64,000 nt of DNA from Promethearchaeota archaeon. Lineage in GTDB: Archaea; Asgardarchaeota; Lokiarchaeia; Sigyniarchaeales; SOKP01. The DNA is taken from contig JAGXNO010000003.1 in the NCBI GenBank assembly GCA_019894975.1, positions 62,001 through 126,000 of the forward strand, read 5' to 3'. Position numbers and translations under genes: made by a program. Positions 19,901 through 30,100 of this stretch are shown here, piece by piece (the stretch's first letter is position 1; each line of letters begins with the position of its first letter). The notes under the pieces are model-generated. The model made no database searches. It was not told the DNA's origin and saw only the letters and a program-made list of their open reading frames with translations.

Positions 19901-20048
19901 TAGGGAAAGTCTTATCTAATTGAGCCATCCTTCCTCCAATCGAAGGAGATTTTTCCACTAAATAGACTTTAAATCCTAGTTCTGTAAGATCAAGAGATAT
20001 CTGAATTCCAGCTATTCCTCCTCCAATTACCAAAACTGAACCTTCCAT
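16941..20048 (-). CDS. hdrA: Double-length HdrA-type FAD/iron-sulfur subunit (copy 1)
   Basis: At 1035 residues it is much longer than classical HdrA (about 650) and looks like two HdrA-type units in one chain. Unit one: FAD-binding VIGGGIAGIQ (6-15), the cysteine motif DCSLCILAPKMVE (about 53), one ferredoxin CKGCGDCANKCP (about 109) and a modified one with CQVCKKVC (about 160). Unit two begins with the HdrA N-terminal iron-sulfur domain (VCHCGINIG about 460, YSCSSD, ASCTPRTHE about 520), then a second FAD site VIGGGISGM (about 600) and two ferredoxins at the end (CIGCGKCEDICP, CKGCGTCAATCP). HdrA carries the bifurcating flavin in HdrABC. The start codon overlaps the stop of the upstream HdrCB gene by one base. 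Confidence 0.9.
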   Translation of the reverse strand: MEGSVLVIGGGIAGIQISLDLTELGFKVYLVEKSPSIGGRMAQLDKTFPTLDCSLCILAPKMVEVFRNPNVELMTYHEVLQLEGQPGDFTAKILKKPRYVDETKCKGCGDCANKCPKILAPNPFEMNIGKIKSVYIPFPQAVPPIYLIDSEMCLYLKKGVCQVCKKVCTADAIDFEQKPEEFEINIGAVVVATGYEMPAEELSSRWGYRFENVVSALEYERILCASGPFEGHVKRLSDGKEPEVIAFVQCAGSRDLHENVPFCSSVCCTYTAKQAIITQEHSDNSDCYVFRHDIRAYGKNFYEFIQRAQEEYGVKYFQSKISTIEEDLETNDLILRYEDLKTGEFKDFRANLVVLASPLVPSKGVKELGKALDIGLDKYDFFQEASYFDKLKSTREGVYLCGFCQGPMDIPETVADASGVAAQIADLLSSVKYTLMKEKVFDVPEKVIKITDEPRIGVMVCHCGINIGNYVDVPRVVEYVKGLPNVVVCESNLYSCSSDSQIRIKELIAEHNLNRFIVASCTPRTHESLFQETCQEAGLNKYLFELVNIRDQCSWVHMTEKEAATEKSKDLIRMHIAKSRLLKPQKEEKVDITHTSLVIGGGISGMTAALNTANQGFKTIIVEKDSELGGNLRFLNVLYPVHKNALELLNETKEKIEKHNHIQVFLNAKFEDIKGYVGNYDVVIKDSNNESHNVKIGTIIVATGGQELKPTGLFGYQEKNENIMTQLELEQKLQNKDNSWLDQINRVTIILCVNARQNEGITYCSNICCATSLKNVRILKELKPELEVVVIYRDLQMAKKEFEEYYRERRKDAIFLRYDLDKLPEVTKSEGSPEKYQLKVYDTNLKDTVEFETDLLILSTPMIPSDNLKELAMMLKVPLDKNGFFLEAHVKLRPLDFATDGIFLCGCAQWPKNLQDSISQANGAAGRASRFLSSDKITTSGLVAEVLEEKCIGCGKCEDICPYKAISLIEITKEFEDISIIVPKSSINAAVCKGCGTCAATCPVGAIMVKHYDFDQINTMIDSYLLEKEEVKNGL

Positions 20049-21328
20049 TATTTTTCTACCTCCACCTTTTCCTTAGAATCCACAATACTTATTAGGTCTA
20101 CTAAAAATTCCGAAAAATCAACTATTTCTATTGAAGAGATATCTTCATAGTCATTTTGTAAACAAGATAAATGAATTTTACATTTTGGGCATGATGTGAC
20201 CATTATATCTCCTGCATCTTTTGCTTCTAAGAGTCGCTTATATCGTAATGCTTTTGAGCGATCATTACAGTTCATCCAAGAGCTCACACCACAGCATAGT
20301 GCTTCAGTCTTATTATGTGCCATTTCATTGAATTTATACCCCAGTTCTTTTAAATGTGAAAATATTTCACGTACATTATCTATAATATTACTCTCCTTAG
20401 GTAGAAACCTACTTAATCTGCATGGATCATGATAAGTGAATGGAATTGCTTGTTCTTGCTCTTTTGGATTCTTAAATTCAATTTTGTTATCTTTCCATTT
20501 CTCATAAACATATTCGATTAAATGTTTCACCACAAATTTTTCATTGAAATCTTCAAATATATCTTGATAGTCTACTTTAAATGTTCGATAACATTCAGCA
20601 CAAGCAGTGACGATTGTTTTAGCTCCAGTTTGTTCTAATCTATGGATGTTTTTCTTTGCTAAATCAATGAAGGCATTAAGTTTTCCTTGTCCCCAATATA
20701 AATCATGCCCACAGCAAATTTCATCTTGAAGAACTGCAATTGGTTCATTTTCAATTTGACAAAGTATTTTTAACGTACTTTCTGCTATTGAGTCTGAGTT
20801 TTCGAACTCAAAATTAAAATATGGTAAACACCCAACATAATATAAGATATTACCTTGATCTGAAATTTTGCATTCCTTTGGAACCCATTCAAGAGATCTC
20901 TCTGGTTTAATATGTGGTTCACTCATGATTTCTGAAATAGTTGTATATACTCCTTTATGGGCTATATACTCATCAGGATTTTGTCCTTTAGAAGTTCTCA
21001 TTTTATACTTTGCCATCCTTACAATATCAGCAAAATTTATTCCTTCAGGACAGTTCTGGAGACATGCATTACATGTAAGACAATCCCATAAAATACCACT
21101 ATCAATAATTTTTTCTTCAAATCCTTCCAAGATCATTTGAATTATTCTACTTGGTTCAAAACTTTGAACTCGACTTAGTTGACATACACCACTACAACGA
21201 ACACATTGGTAACATCTATATAATAATTTTTTTATATCAGGTTCATAAATTTTTTCAAGATAATGTTTATTATTATCGCTAGATTTTTTTGAGTCGTCTA
21301 CTTTCTTAATCTCAGTAATTACATTCAC
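20048..21328 (-). CDS. hdrD: HdrC-HdrB fusion (HdrD-like) heterodisulfide-reductase subunit (copy 1)
   Basis: A 426-residue fusion. The N-terminal HdrC-like part has two [4Fe-4S] motifs: CYQCVRCSGVC (about 38-48) and CLTCNACLQNCP (about 83-94). The HdrB-like part has two CCG domains: GCLPY ... CCGHDLYWGQG ... ACAEC, and DPCRLSRF ... CCGVSSWMNC ... SCPKC. CCG domains of HdrB hold the noncubane clusters that cleave the disulfide, so both sites look intact. No membrane segment is present. It is first in the hdrCB-hdrA-mvhD operon. The natural disulfide partner in a non-methanogen is not known. Confidence 0.9.
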   Translation of the reverse strand: MNVITEIKKVDDSKKSSDNNKHYLEKIYEPDIKKLLYRCYQCVRCSGVCQLSRVQSFEPSRIIQMILEGFEEKIIDSGILWDCLTCNACLQNCPEGINFADIVRMAKYKMRTSKGQNPDEYIAHKGVYTTISEIMSEPHIKPERSLEWVPKECKISDQGNILYYVGCLPYFNFEFENSDSIAESTLKILCQIENEPIAVLQDEICCGHDLYWGQGKLNAFIDLAKKNIHRLEQTGAKTIVTACAECYRTFKVDYQDIFEDFNEKFVVKHLIEYVYEKWKDNKIEFKNPKEQEQAIPFTYHDPCRLSRFLPKESNIIDNVREIFSHLKELGYKFNEMAHNKTEALCCGVSSWMNCNDRSKALRYKRLLEAKDAGDIMVTSCPKCKIHLSCLQNDYEDISSIEIVDFSEFLVDLISIVDSKEKVEVEK

Positions 21329-21566
21329 TTTTTTTAATTAATTTAGAACTTAATAATATGTAACTATAATGATTAGGGAAAAAAGGGAAACAATTTATTT
21401 TTTCTGATTAGTTTTCATAATTCCACTAAGTCTTAATTGAAAAGGAAATAAAAAATGAAAATACCATGTTCTTTTCTATTTCTATATTAGAGTAATTATG
21501 GATTTTCTTCAATTTTATTAAAAATTCAATAATATCTAATAAAAGAATATTTTGGTTGAATATTAT

Positions 21567-23072
21567 ATGAAAACAACAGAAATAATTGAAACTTCGGTTG
21601 GGAACATTAAAGGATATGAAGATGGGGTTCTTAAGGTTTTTAAGGGGATTCCCTATGCAGAACGGCCTATTGGAGAATTGAGATTTAAGCCGCCCGTTCC
21701 ACGAAAAAAATGGTTTGGTGTTTTTGATGCTTTGGATTACAGCCCTATTTGTGTTCAAACATCGGACTTTCCGGGATTAATTTTACCACCTATACCACAA
21801 AGTGAAGCAGATTCTTTAACTCTGAATATCTGGACCCATGGTACTGACAATAAAAAAAGGCCCGTAATGGTAAGAATTCATGGGGGTGGTTTGACAACAG
21901 GAAGTGGGAGATTGCCTAATGGATTTAAATTAGCTCGGAGAGGAGAAGTCGTAGTAGTTACAATCAATTATCGTTTAGGTGCTTTAGGATTTAGTGAAAT
22001 GCAAGGCATTGAAAGTAATATTGGTATACTTGATCAGATAGAAGCCTTGAAATGGATTCAAAAGAATATTGAACTTTTTGGGGGTGATCCAAACTGTGTT
22101 ACGATATTTGGTATCAGTGCGGGAGGTTGGTCTGTTTCAACATTGATGGCAATACCCGAAGCAAAAGGGCTTTTTAATCGAGTGATTGCGCAAAGCGGAG
22201 CAGTGCATCCTTTAAGTTTTCAAACCGAAAAAGGTGTGGATAGAACTAATAGGATACTAAAAACTCTTAAAATTAAGAAGGGAGATATCAAATCCTTACA
22301 AAGAATTACAGCATATGAGTTAGCAAAAACCTATACAAGTATTGCAAATGAGGATGGGTTAGCTCAAATTCCTTGGGTTCTAAATACGCCCCCCTATATA
22401 GATGGAAAATCTATTCCTGAGCATCCACTCAGGATGATAAAAAAGGGAGTTGCGTCCGATATTGATCTAATGGTAGGAAGCACATTAAATGAGTCTGTTT
22501 TATGGCGAATTCTAATAGGAGCATCTGAAAAACTGGATATAGATAAAGTAAAAAATAGAATTGTACAAGCAACAAAATATTTAGGTCTTGATGAAAAAAA
22601 AGGTTTGGAACTATTTGAAGTGTATAAAGGCAAGGGAGATCCTGAAGCAGTATTGAATGCTTTTTTTACTGATCTTGAATTTAGGATCTCTGCAATAAGA
22701 TTAGCGGAAGAACAATCAGTACATAACCAAAATACATACATGTATCTCTTCACTTACCTCCTTAAATTTCAAGGAAAAGAAGTTGGAGCTGTTCATGGTG
22801 GAGATGCAGGATTTATGTATGGAACCCTCGATTATCCAAATATCCTTGGTCAGATTGAAAATTCTGAAGAAGCTCAACTTTTAAGCGAAAAAATGATGGA
22901 CAGCTGGATTGCTTTTGCAAAAACCGGAAATCCTAACCACGATGGAATTGAAGAATGGCAAAAATACGAAAAAAACAATAGAAAAACAATGATGTTAGGA
23001 ATAGAAACAACTTCTGTCGATGACCCATTGGCAAAACAACGTGTAGCCTGGTCCGACATCATGAAAATATAG
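21567..23072 (+). CDS. Type-B carboxylesterase
   Basis: A 501-residue alpha/beta hydrolase of the carboxylesterase/cholinesterase family. FKGIPYAERPIGELRF near the N-terminus is the family opening; the oxyanion hole is VRIHGGGLTTGSG; the nucleophile serine lies in GISAGGWS (about 190); the catalytic His is in GAVHGGDAGFMYG, at the family position. No signal peptide is seen, so it is probably cytosolic. The ATG at 21567 is chosen over a TTG five codons upstream. It is the only plus-strand gene inside the 20-kb Hdr island, so it probably has its own promoter. Family members are often bacterial, so transfer is possible but unproven. Confidence 0.88.
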   Translation: MKTTEIIETSVGNIKGYEDGVLKVFKGIPYAERPIGELRFKPPVPRKKWFGVFDALDYSPICVQTSDFPGLILPPIPQSEADSLTLNIWTHGTDNKKRPVMVRIHGGGLTTGSGRLPNGFKLARRGEVVVVTINYRLGALGFSEMQGIESNIGILDQIEALKWIQKNIELFGGDPNCVTIFGISAGGWSVSTLMAIPEAKGLFNRVIAQSGAVHPLSFQTEKGVDRTNRILKTLKIKKGDIKSLQRITAYELAKTYTSIANEDGLAQIPWVLNTPPYIDGKSIPEHPLRMIKKGVASDIDLMVGSTLNESVLWRILIGASEKLDIDKVKNRIVQATKYLGLDEKKGLELFEVYKGKGDPEAVLNAFFTDLEFRISAIRLAEEQSVHNQNTYMYLFTYLLKFQGKEVGAVHGGDAGFMYGTLDYPNILGQIENSEEAQLLSEKMMDSWIAFAKTGNPNHDGIEEWQKYEKNNRKTMMLGIETTSVDDPLAKQRVAWSDIMKI

Positions 23073-23106
23073 AATCTTAGAAATTTTCGAAACATCTTTT
23101 TTTTAT

Positions 23107-26100
23107 TTATATTATAAGTGCCTTTATAGAAGCCTCAATTTGCTCAAAATCGTAATGCTTAATTGAGATTGCCCCCACAGGACAGCTTACCGCGCAAGTT
23201 CCACATCCTTTACAGAGACTTGAATTGACAGAAGACTTTTTTATAGGAAGACTTACCTCTTCAAATTCTTTAAGGCTATCTATTATTTCTATTGCATTGT
23301 AAGCACATGTCTCCTCGCAAGTCCCACACCCAATACACATATCTTGATTTACTTCAGCAATTAATCCTGACGATGTAATCTCTCCCGCACTTAAAAATCT
23401 ACTTGCTCTTCCCGCAGCACCATTTGCTTGCGATATTGAATCCTGTATATTTTTTGGCCACTGAGCACATCCACATAAGAATATTCCCTCAGTAGCAAAA
23501 TCTAATGGTCTTAATTTTACATGTGCTTCTAGAAAAAAACCATTTTTATCTAAAGGAACCTTGAGCATTTTTGCTAACCCATCTAAATTGTCAGCGGGAA
23601 CCATAGGAGTCGATAGAACTAATAAATCTGTGTTAAATTTGATATCATCTTGTAAATTAGTATCAAAAACTTTAATTTCAAACTTACTTGTTCCTTCATC
23701 TATCTCTTTAATCACCGGTGGACTCTCTAAATCATATCTCAAAAAAATAGCATCTTTTCTTCGCTCACGGTAATATCTTTCAAATTCTTTTTTTGCCATT
23801 TGAAGATCTCGATAGAGAACGATTAATTTGAGGTCCTGCTTTAGCTCTTTTAGGATGTTAATATTTTTTATAGCACTTTCGCAACAAATATTTGAGCAAT
23901 ATGTTATTCCGCTCTCCTGCCTAGCATTAACGCATAATAACGTTGTAATATGATTCAGATTATCAAGCCATGAATTATCCTCATCTTTAAATTTCTGTTC
24001 GAGTTGCAGTTGTGTAATTACATTATGGTTCGTATACTTATAGTCAAAAAATTCATTAGGTGTTAATTCTTGGCCGCCAGTAGCAACAATAATAGTACCA
24101 ATTTTTAATTCATGAACATTTTTATCTGAATCGAGCAATGCAACATCATAATTACCAATATATCCCGTAATATCTTTAAATTCAGAATTTAAAAAGATTT
24201 GAATGTTTTTATTATTCTTAACTTTTTCTATGGTTTCGTTTAATAAGATTGAAGCATCTTCTTGAGTGGGAAATAACATATTTAGGTGCCTTAGATTTCC
24301 ACCTAGGTTTTTCTCCTTTTCTATAAGATAAGTATTAAATCCTTGATTAGCAATGTTCAAAGCAGCCGTCATTCCAGATATCCCTCCACCAATTACCATT
24401 GTAGTTTGAGTGATTTTCAATTTCTTTTCTTCTTGTGGTCTTAACAACCTTGATTTAGCAATACCCATTCTTATTAAATCAATTGCCTTTTCAGTAGCAA
24501 GCTCTTTTTCTGTCATATGTACCCATGAACATTGATCACGGATATTTACCATATCAAATAAGTATTTATTTAATCCCGCTTCTTGACAGGTTTCTTGGAA
24601 TAATGACTCGTGTGTTCTTGGTGTACATGATGCTACAATAAATCTATTTAAATCAAATTCACTTATTACTTCCTTTATTCGCTCTTGAGAATCTGAGCTA
24701 CAAGAATATAGATTGTCTTCACAGAAGGCTACATTAGGTAACGTTTTTATTTGTTCAATAACTTGAGGGATATCAACATATTTCCCTATATTAATTCCAC
24801 AATGACAGATTAATACTCCAATTCTTGGATCATCAGTATCTTTTACTATTTTTTCGGGTATTCCAATAATTTTCTCTTTTGTTTCAGTAAATTTAAAGGA
24901 ATTAAGCAATGTAGCTATTTGTGAGGCAACTCCACTGGCATCAGCAACAGTTTCTGGTATATCCATTGGACCTTGACAAAAACCAGCCAAAAAAATTCCT
25001 TCTTTGGAAGACAGTGATTTATTGAAGTATGATCTTTCCTTAAAGAAATTATAATCATCTAATTCGATATCTAAAACTTTAGAAAATTCTTTGGTCCCAG
25101 CCGAAGGAACTAGAGGTGAAGCTAGTACGACAAGATTTGCCTTAAAATCTTTAAATTCACCTGTTTTTAGATCCTCATAGTGAATGATTAAATCATTAGA
25201 TTCTGGATCTTCTATTATTCTACTAACCTTTGTCTGGAAATATTTTATACCATATTCTTCTTGAGCTCTCTGAGTAAACTCATAAAAATTTTTTCCATAA
25301 GCTCTAATATCATGTCTAAATACAAAACATTTTGAGTTTTCAGAGTGTTCTCGTGTTATAATCGCTTCTTTTGCAGTATACATGCAACATACACTGGAAC
25401 AATAGGGGATTCCCTCACGTAAGTCTCTAGATCCCGCACATTGAATAAATGCGATTATTTCTGGTTCTTCCTCATCGCTAGGTCGTAAAATATGACCTCC
25501 AAATGGCCCAGAGGCAGACAGCATTCGTTCGTATTCCAAGGCATTTACCACATTTTTATACTTATAACCCCATCGTGAGCTTAATTCTTCCCCAAGTACA
25601 TCATATCCCGTAGCAACAACAATAGCTCCAACGTTTAATTTGATTTCTTGAGGTTTTTGTTCATAATCTATTGCTTCTACTTTACAAACCTTTTCACAAA
25701 CTCCGCATACTCCCTTAGTTAGTTTTAAACATAGCTCAGAGTCAATTAAGTACACAGGAGGTACTGCTTGAGGAAATGGAATGTACACAGATTTTCTTTT
25801 ACCAAGATTCATATCAAAGATATTAGGTGATTCAATCTTTGGACATTTGGTAGCACAATCACCACACCCTTTACATTTAGTCTCGTCAATATAACGAGGT
25901 TTCTTAAGGACTGTAACCACAAAATTCCCAGGCTTACCAGATACTTTTTGAACTTCATGATAGGTCATTAATTCAATATTAGGATTTCTAAATACCTCTA
26001 CCATTTTAGGAGCTAAAATACATAGACTGCAATCATTTGTAGGAAAGGTTTTATCAAGTTGAGCCATCCTTCCTCCGATTGAAGGTGTTTTTTCTACTAA

Positions 26101-26187
26101 ATAAACGTTAAATCCTAATTCAGATAAATCTAAAGATGTTTGTATCCCTGCAATCCCACCACCAATAACTAACACTGATCCTTCCAT
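23107..26187 (-). CDS. hdrA: Double-length HdrA-type subunit (copy 2)
   Basis: A 1026-residue close paralogue of copy 1 with the same order of parts: FAD motif VIGGGIAGIQ, DCSLCILAPKMVE, ferredoxin CKGCGDCATKCP, second-unit N-terminal domain with CHCGINIG, YSCSSD and ASCTPRTHE, a second FAD motif VIGGGISGM and two C-terminal ferredoxins (CIGCGTCEETC, CKGCGTCAVSCP). It stands alone, without its own HdrCB or MvhD, and is separated by 516 bp from the next Hdr operon. It looks like a duplication of copy 1 that either shares partners encoded nearby or has a different partner. Confidence 0.9.
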   Translation of the reverse strand: MEGSVLVIGGGIAGIQTSLDLSELGFNVYLVEKTPSIGGRMAQLDKTFPTNDCSLCILAPKMVEVFRNPNIELMTYHEVQKVSGKPGNFVVTVLKKPRYIDETKCKGCGDCATKCPKIESPNIFDMNLGKRKSVYIPFPQAVPPVYLIDSELCLKLTKGVCGVCEKVCKVEAIDYEQKPQEIKLNVGAIVVATGYDVLGEELSSRWGYKYKNVVNALEYERMLSASGPFGGHILRPSDEEEPEIIAFIQCAGSRDLREGIPYCSSVCCMYTAKEAIITREHSENSKCFVFRHDIRAYGKNFYEFTQRAQEEYGIKYFQTKVSRIIEDPESNDLIIHYEDLKTGEFKDFKANLVVLASPLVPSAGTKEFSKVLDIELDDYNFFKERSYFNKSLSSKEGIFLAGFCQGPMDIPETVADASGVASQIATLLNSFKFTETKEKIIGIPEKIVKDTDDPRIGVLICHCGINIGKYVDIPQVIEQIKTLPNVAFCEDNLYSCSSDSQERIKEVISEFDLNRFIVASCTPRTHESLFQETCQEAGLNKYLFDMVNIRDQCSWVHMTEKELATEKAIDLIRMGIAKSRLLRPQEEKKLKITQTTMVIGGGISGMTAALNIANQGFNTYLIEKEKNLGGNLRHLNMLFPTQEDASILLNETIEKVKNNKNIQIFLNSEFKDITGYIGNYDVALLDSDKNVHELKIGTIIVATGGQELTPNEFFDYKYTNHNVITQLQLEQKFKDEDNSWLDNLNHITTLLCVNARQESGITYCSNICCESAIKNINILKELKQDLKLIVLYRDLQMAKKEFERYYRERRKDAIFLRYDLESPPVIKEIDEGTSKFEIKVFDTNLQDDIKFNTDLLVLSTPMVPADNLDGLAKMLKVPLDKNGFFLEAHVKLRPLDFATEGIFLCGCAQWPKNIQDSISQANGAAGRASRFLSAGEITSSGLIAEVNQDMCIGCGTCEETCAYNAIEIIDSLKEFEEVSLPIKKSSVNSSLCKGCGTCAVSCPVGAISIKHYDFEQIEASIKALII

Positions 26188-26703
26188 TATTTAGCACTTC
26201 TAATTTTTTTTAATAAGGTTTAGTTTACAGAATCTTTTTTCCCGTTGAATAAAAAATAAGGATATGAAATTATATAAACATTTTTATAATGAATGATCAG
26301 AATCTAACATTTTTTGCTTTGTGAATGATCAGTCCCAAATATTTGTCACTTTTATATTTTCGTAATCAACCATTCCGTTACTTTTGTATTTTCGTAATCG
26401 TTTATTTTGTTTGTTAATGTTATATTATTAGGAAGAATAGATCCAGATTGATAACTTATTTTGGGTTTTAAGATGGATTCAAGCATGATCACAATTCTTT
26501 CTTACCTATTATCTGCATTATGTTTATTGGTGATAATAAAAAATGGATTAATGATCCATATCTCTCACACAAATCCAAATACTTATTAAGATTGATCAAA
26601 GATCAAAGATATAATAGAGAAAATACTATTCTTTGAAAAAAAATGATTTTAGAATAAAAATTTTTTTTGGAACTATTAATAAAAATTGAGATAAATTCTT
26701 TAT
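26188..26703. other. Long intergenic region with short repeats
   Basis: About 516 bp without a convincing gene, very AT-rich, between hdrA copy 2 and mvhD copy 2. It contains the direct repeats at 26291-26399. It probably holds the hdrA copy 2 promoter and the terminator of the upstream operon. Confidence 0.5.
26291..26399. repeat. Two pairs of direct repeats with a shared 32-bp spacing
   Basis: GAATGATCAG occurs at 26291-26300 and 26323-26332. A second pair, 20 bp long with one mismatch and ending TATTTTCGTAATC, occurs at 26348-26367 and 26380-26399. Both pairs are offset by exactly 32 bp. They may be decayed tandem repeats or paired binding sites about three helical turns apart, upstream of hdrA copy 2. 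Confidence 0.5.
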
Positions 26704-27135
26704 TTATTTTAGTTTTAAAGGTCCTTGTTCTTTTATTTGATTTGTAAATTCTGTAATTACCTCTGAAAATCTCTTCCCTTCAGAGGCACTAACCCATTCA
26801 AGTCTAAACCTTTTTTTAAGATTAAATATTTTTAAAACATCCTGAAAACGTTCAAATCTATCTCGTGCAAACTCGTTACCTTTTAAGTAGTGACAATCTC
26901 CAATATGACACCCAGTTACAATAACTCCATCAATGCCATCTTTAAATGCTTCTAAAATGAAGGCAGGATCTACTCTCCCAGAGCACATTACCCGTACTAT
27001 CCTAATTGTAGCAGGGTATTGAAATCGTGAGACTCCCGCCAAATCTGCTCCCGCATAACTGCACCAATTGCAACAAAAACATAAAATTTTTGGGTGAAAT
27101 TCCTTTTGACTTACTTTTTTTTTTGACTTAGACAT
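26704..27135 (-). CDS. mvhD: MvhD-family iron-sulfur electron-transfer subunit (Cys form, copy 2)
   Basis: A 143-residue paralogue of copy 1 with all five cysteines in place: FCCNWCSYAGADLAG, MCSGRVDP and TGCHIGDCHY. It lies 24 bp after hdrA copy 3 and ends the frhB-frhB-hdrCB-hdrA-mvhD gene run. Expected role: passing electrons to the HdrA flavin through a [2Fe-2S] cluster. Confidence 0.92.
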   Translation of the reverse strand: MSKSKKKVSQKEFHPKILCFCCNWCSYAGADLAGVSRFQYPATIRIVRVMCSGRVDPAFILEAFKDGIDGVIVTGCHIGDCHYLKGNEFARDRFERFQDVLKIFNLKKRFRLEWVSASEGKRFSEVITEFTNQIKEQGPLKLK

Positions 27136-27159
27136 AAGTTACTACCTTAGAATTTAACT

Positions 27160-30100
27160 TTAGGTTAATAGTGCTGAAATCATTGCATTAATTTGCTCAA
27201 AACCAAAATGTTTGATTACTATTGTGGAATTAGGACATTGAGCCCCACAAGTACCACAACCTTTACAGAGTGCAGGATTAATATGAGATTTCTTTGTAGC
27301 CATTGTAAAATCTTCAAACACTCGTTCTTTCTCTATTAGTTCAATCGCGTTGAATTGGCAGACATCTTGACAATTTCCACAACCAATACAATTTTCTTCT
27401 ATTACAGTCGCTACAAGCCCTGATGTTACAATTTTTTCAGCACTTAATATTTTTACTGCTTGAGCAGCAGCTCCATTGGATTGTGCTATTGACTCTCGAA
27501 GATCTTTAGGTGAATGAGCACATCCACATAGGTATATTCCATCGGTTGCGAAATCTATTGGTCTCAACTTAACGTGAGCTTCTAAAAAGAATTTATCCTC
27601 GTTTAACGGAACTTTTAACATTTTCGCTAATTCTTCGTTTTCTTTGATTGGTGCTTCTAATCCTGTACTTAAAACGATTAGATCTGGATTTATTATAAGT
27701 TCTCCTAAATCAGGATTATTTACTCTTAAATTTAATTGTTTGTTTTTTAAATTTAATTCTGGGGGATTGGTTTTATCAAATCTGATAAAAATAATGTTAT
27801 TATCTCGCGCTTGGTTATAATATTTTTCTTTAAAGCCATAGGTTCTAATATCGCGATATAAGACCACTATTTCTATATTAGGATTAATTTCTTTTGCTTT
27901 TAACGCATTTTTTATGGCTTCTGAACAACAGATTCTACTACAATATGAGTGTTCTTCATTTCTGGACCCAACACATTGAATCATAACTATAGATTTTAAT
28001 CCTTTTATCTTATCTGTAGTAAAAAGATCTTTTTCAAAGTTAGTTTGAGTTATAATTCTTTTATCTTGCCCAAATTTATATTCTTTTGGTTGATATTCTT
28101 TTGCTCCAGTAGCTACAATAATTATGCCATGATCAAGATCAATGCTTTTCTTAATACTCCCATGGCTAATGTTTGTGGAAAAATTTCCAATATATCCTGA
28201 GATTGAATTAATTCTGGCTTCTTTAAATACATGGATAAGTTGATTACTTTCTACATTTTTAATCAAATTCCTAAGATAATCTTGAATATCATCATTTTCA
28301 AGTGTTTTATAAAGATTATTTGCAATCCCCCCTAAAGAATCTTCTTTTTCAATTAAAAATATCTCAAAACCTTGAGAGGCAAGGTTTAATGCTGCAGTGA
28401 TTCCAGATACACCCCCACCTATAATTAATCCCTTATCTATCACAGCTATTTCTTGTTCTTGTAATGGTATTAATTGACTAGCCTTTGCTACTGACATCCT
28501 TAGTAAGTCTTTCGATTTTGCTGTTGCTTTTTCTGGTTCATGCATATGAACCCATGAGCATTGATCACGGATATTAACCATTTCAAAAAGATATTTATTC
28601 AAACCAACCTCTCTTATAGTTGCTTGAAATAAAGATTCATGAGTTCTTGGGGTACATGAGGCAACTATTACTCTATTAAGTTGGTTCTTTTCTATTTTTT
28701 CTTTAATATTAGTTTGAGTATCTGCTGAACATGTATACAAATTATGCTCTGCATAAACGACATCGGGCAGTGTCTTAACATATTCTACAACACTAGGAAC
28801 ATCAACTACACCCCCGATGTTTATCCCACAGTGACATATAAATACACCTATTCGGGGTGGAAGACTACTTACGTCTAATTCATTGGGAAGTTCTTTCTTT
28901 GAGATTAATTTATTTCTTGCTTCTGATAATAGAACATTGACACGTCCTGCAGCAGCACTAGCTTCAATAACAGTTTCTGGAATATCTTTAGGTGCTGCAA
29001 ATGCACCACATACATAAATTCCCGGTTTAGAGGTCTCTACGGGAGAAAAAGTTTCAGTTTTACAAAATCCATAATCATTTAATTCAAAATTTAATACTTG
29101 TGCTAATTCTTTTGCTTTTTGATTTGGTTGCATTCCAACAGAAAGAACAACTAAGTTAAAAATTTCTTCCACAATTTTTCCATTTTCATTTTCATAATAG
29201 ACTCTTAAATCTTTAGAGTTAGGGTTTTCTTTTATGTAAGAAATTCTACGTCTGATGTATCTTACTCCATATTCATCTCTCGCTCTCTCAATATACTTAT
29301 CAAAGTCTTTACCGTACGCTCTGATATCCATCGTAAAAATGGTTGGTTTTATAATTTCCATATGTTCTTTCGCGATTACAGCTTCTTTTGTAGTGTACAT
29401 ACAGCATACTGAAGAACAGTATTCAATACCTTTACTTCTATCCCTTGAACCAATACAATGTAAAAATGCTATTTTTTTAGGAATAGTTCCGTCAGAAGGT
29501 CGAATTATTAAACCGGAATGCGGTCCACTTGCACTAAGAATACGTTCAAATTCAATACTGGTAATCACATTAAGATATTTACCATAACCATATTGTGTCA
29601 GAGGAGTGGGATCATATTCATCAAATCCAGTTGCTACTACTACAGCACCCACATTAAGAGATATCTCTTTATCTTGAATTTCATAGTCTATAGCTTTTGC
29701 TTTACATATCCCTTTGCACATTCCACAGCCAATGCATTTTTCTTTATTTATTGAAAACACTAATGGAACCGCCTGTGGAAATTTTACAGATATTGCAGCT
29801 TTATTAGAAAGCTTTTCATTAAAAAAATCAATAGCTTCAATAGGGCATTCCTGAGCGCATAAACCACATCCAGTACATTTGCTTTGATCCAAACGAAGCG
29901 TCCCTTGAGTTAATTCAACATTAAAATTACCAGGTTCACCATCAATTTTTTCGATTGAAGTGTTAATTAAAATATCGATATTTTCATGTCGACCAGTTTC
30001 TACTAATTTCGGGGCCAGAATACATATTGCACAGTCATTAGTTGGAAATGTTTTATCCAATTGAGACATAACCCCCCCAATACTGGTAGTGGATTCTGCG

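Noticed and set aside
21426..21758. Minus-strand frame over the carboxylesterase start
   Set aside because: Antisense to the conserved FKGIPYAERP-type opening of the esterase; no family similarity.
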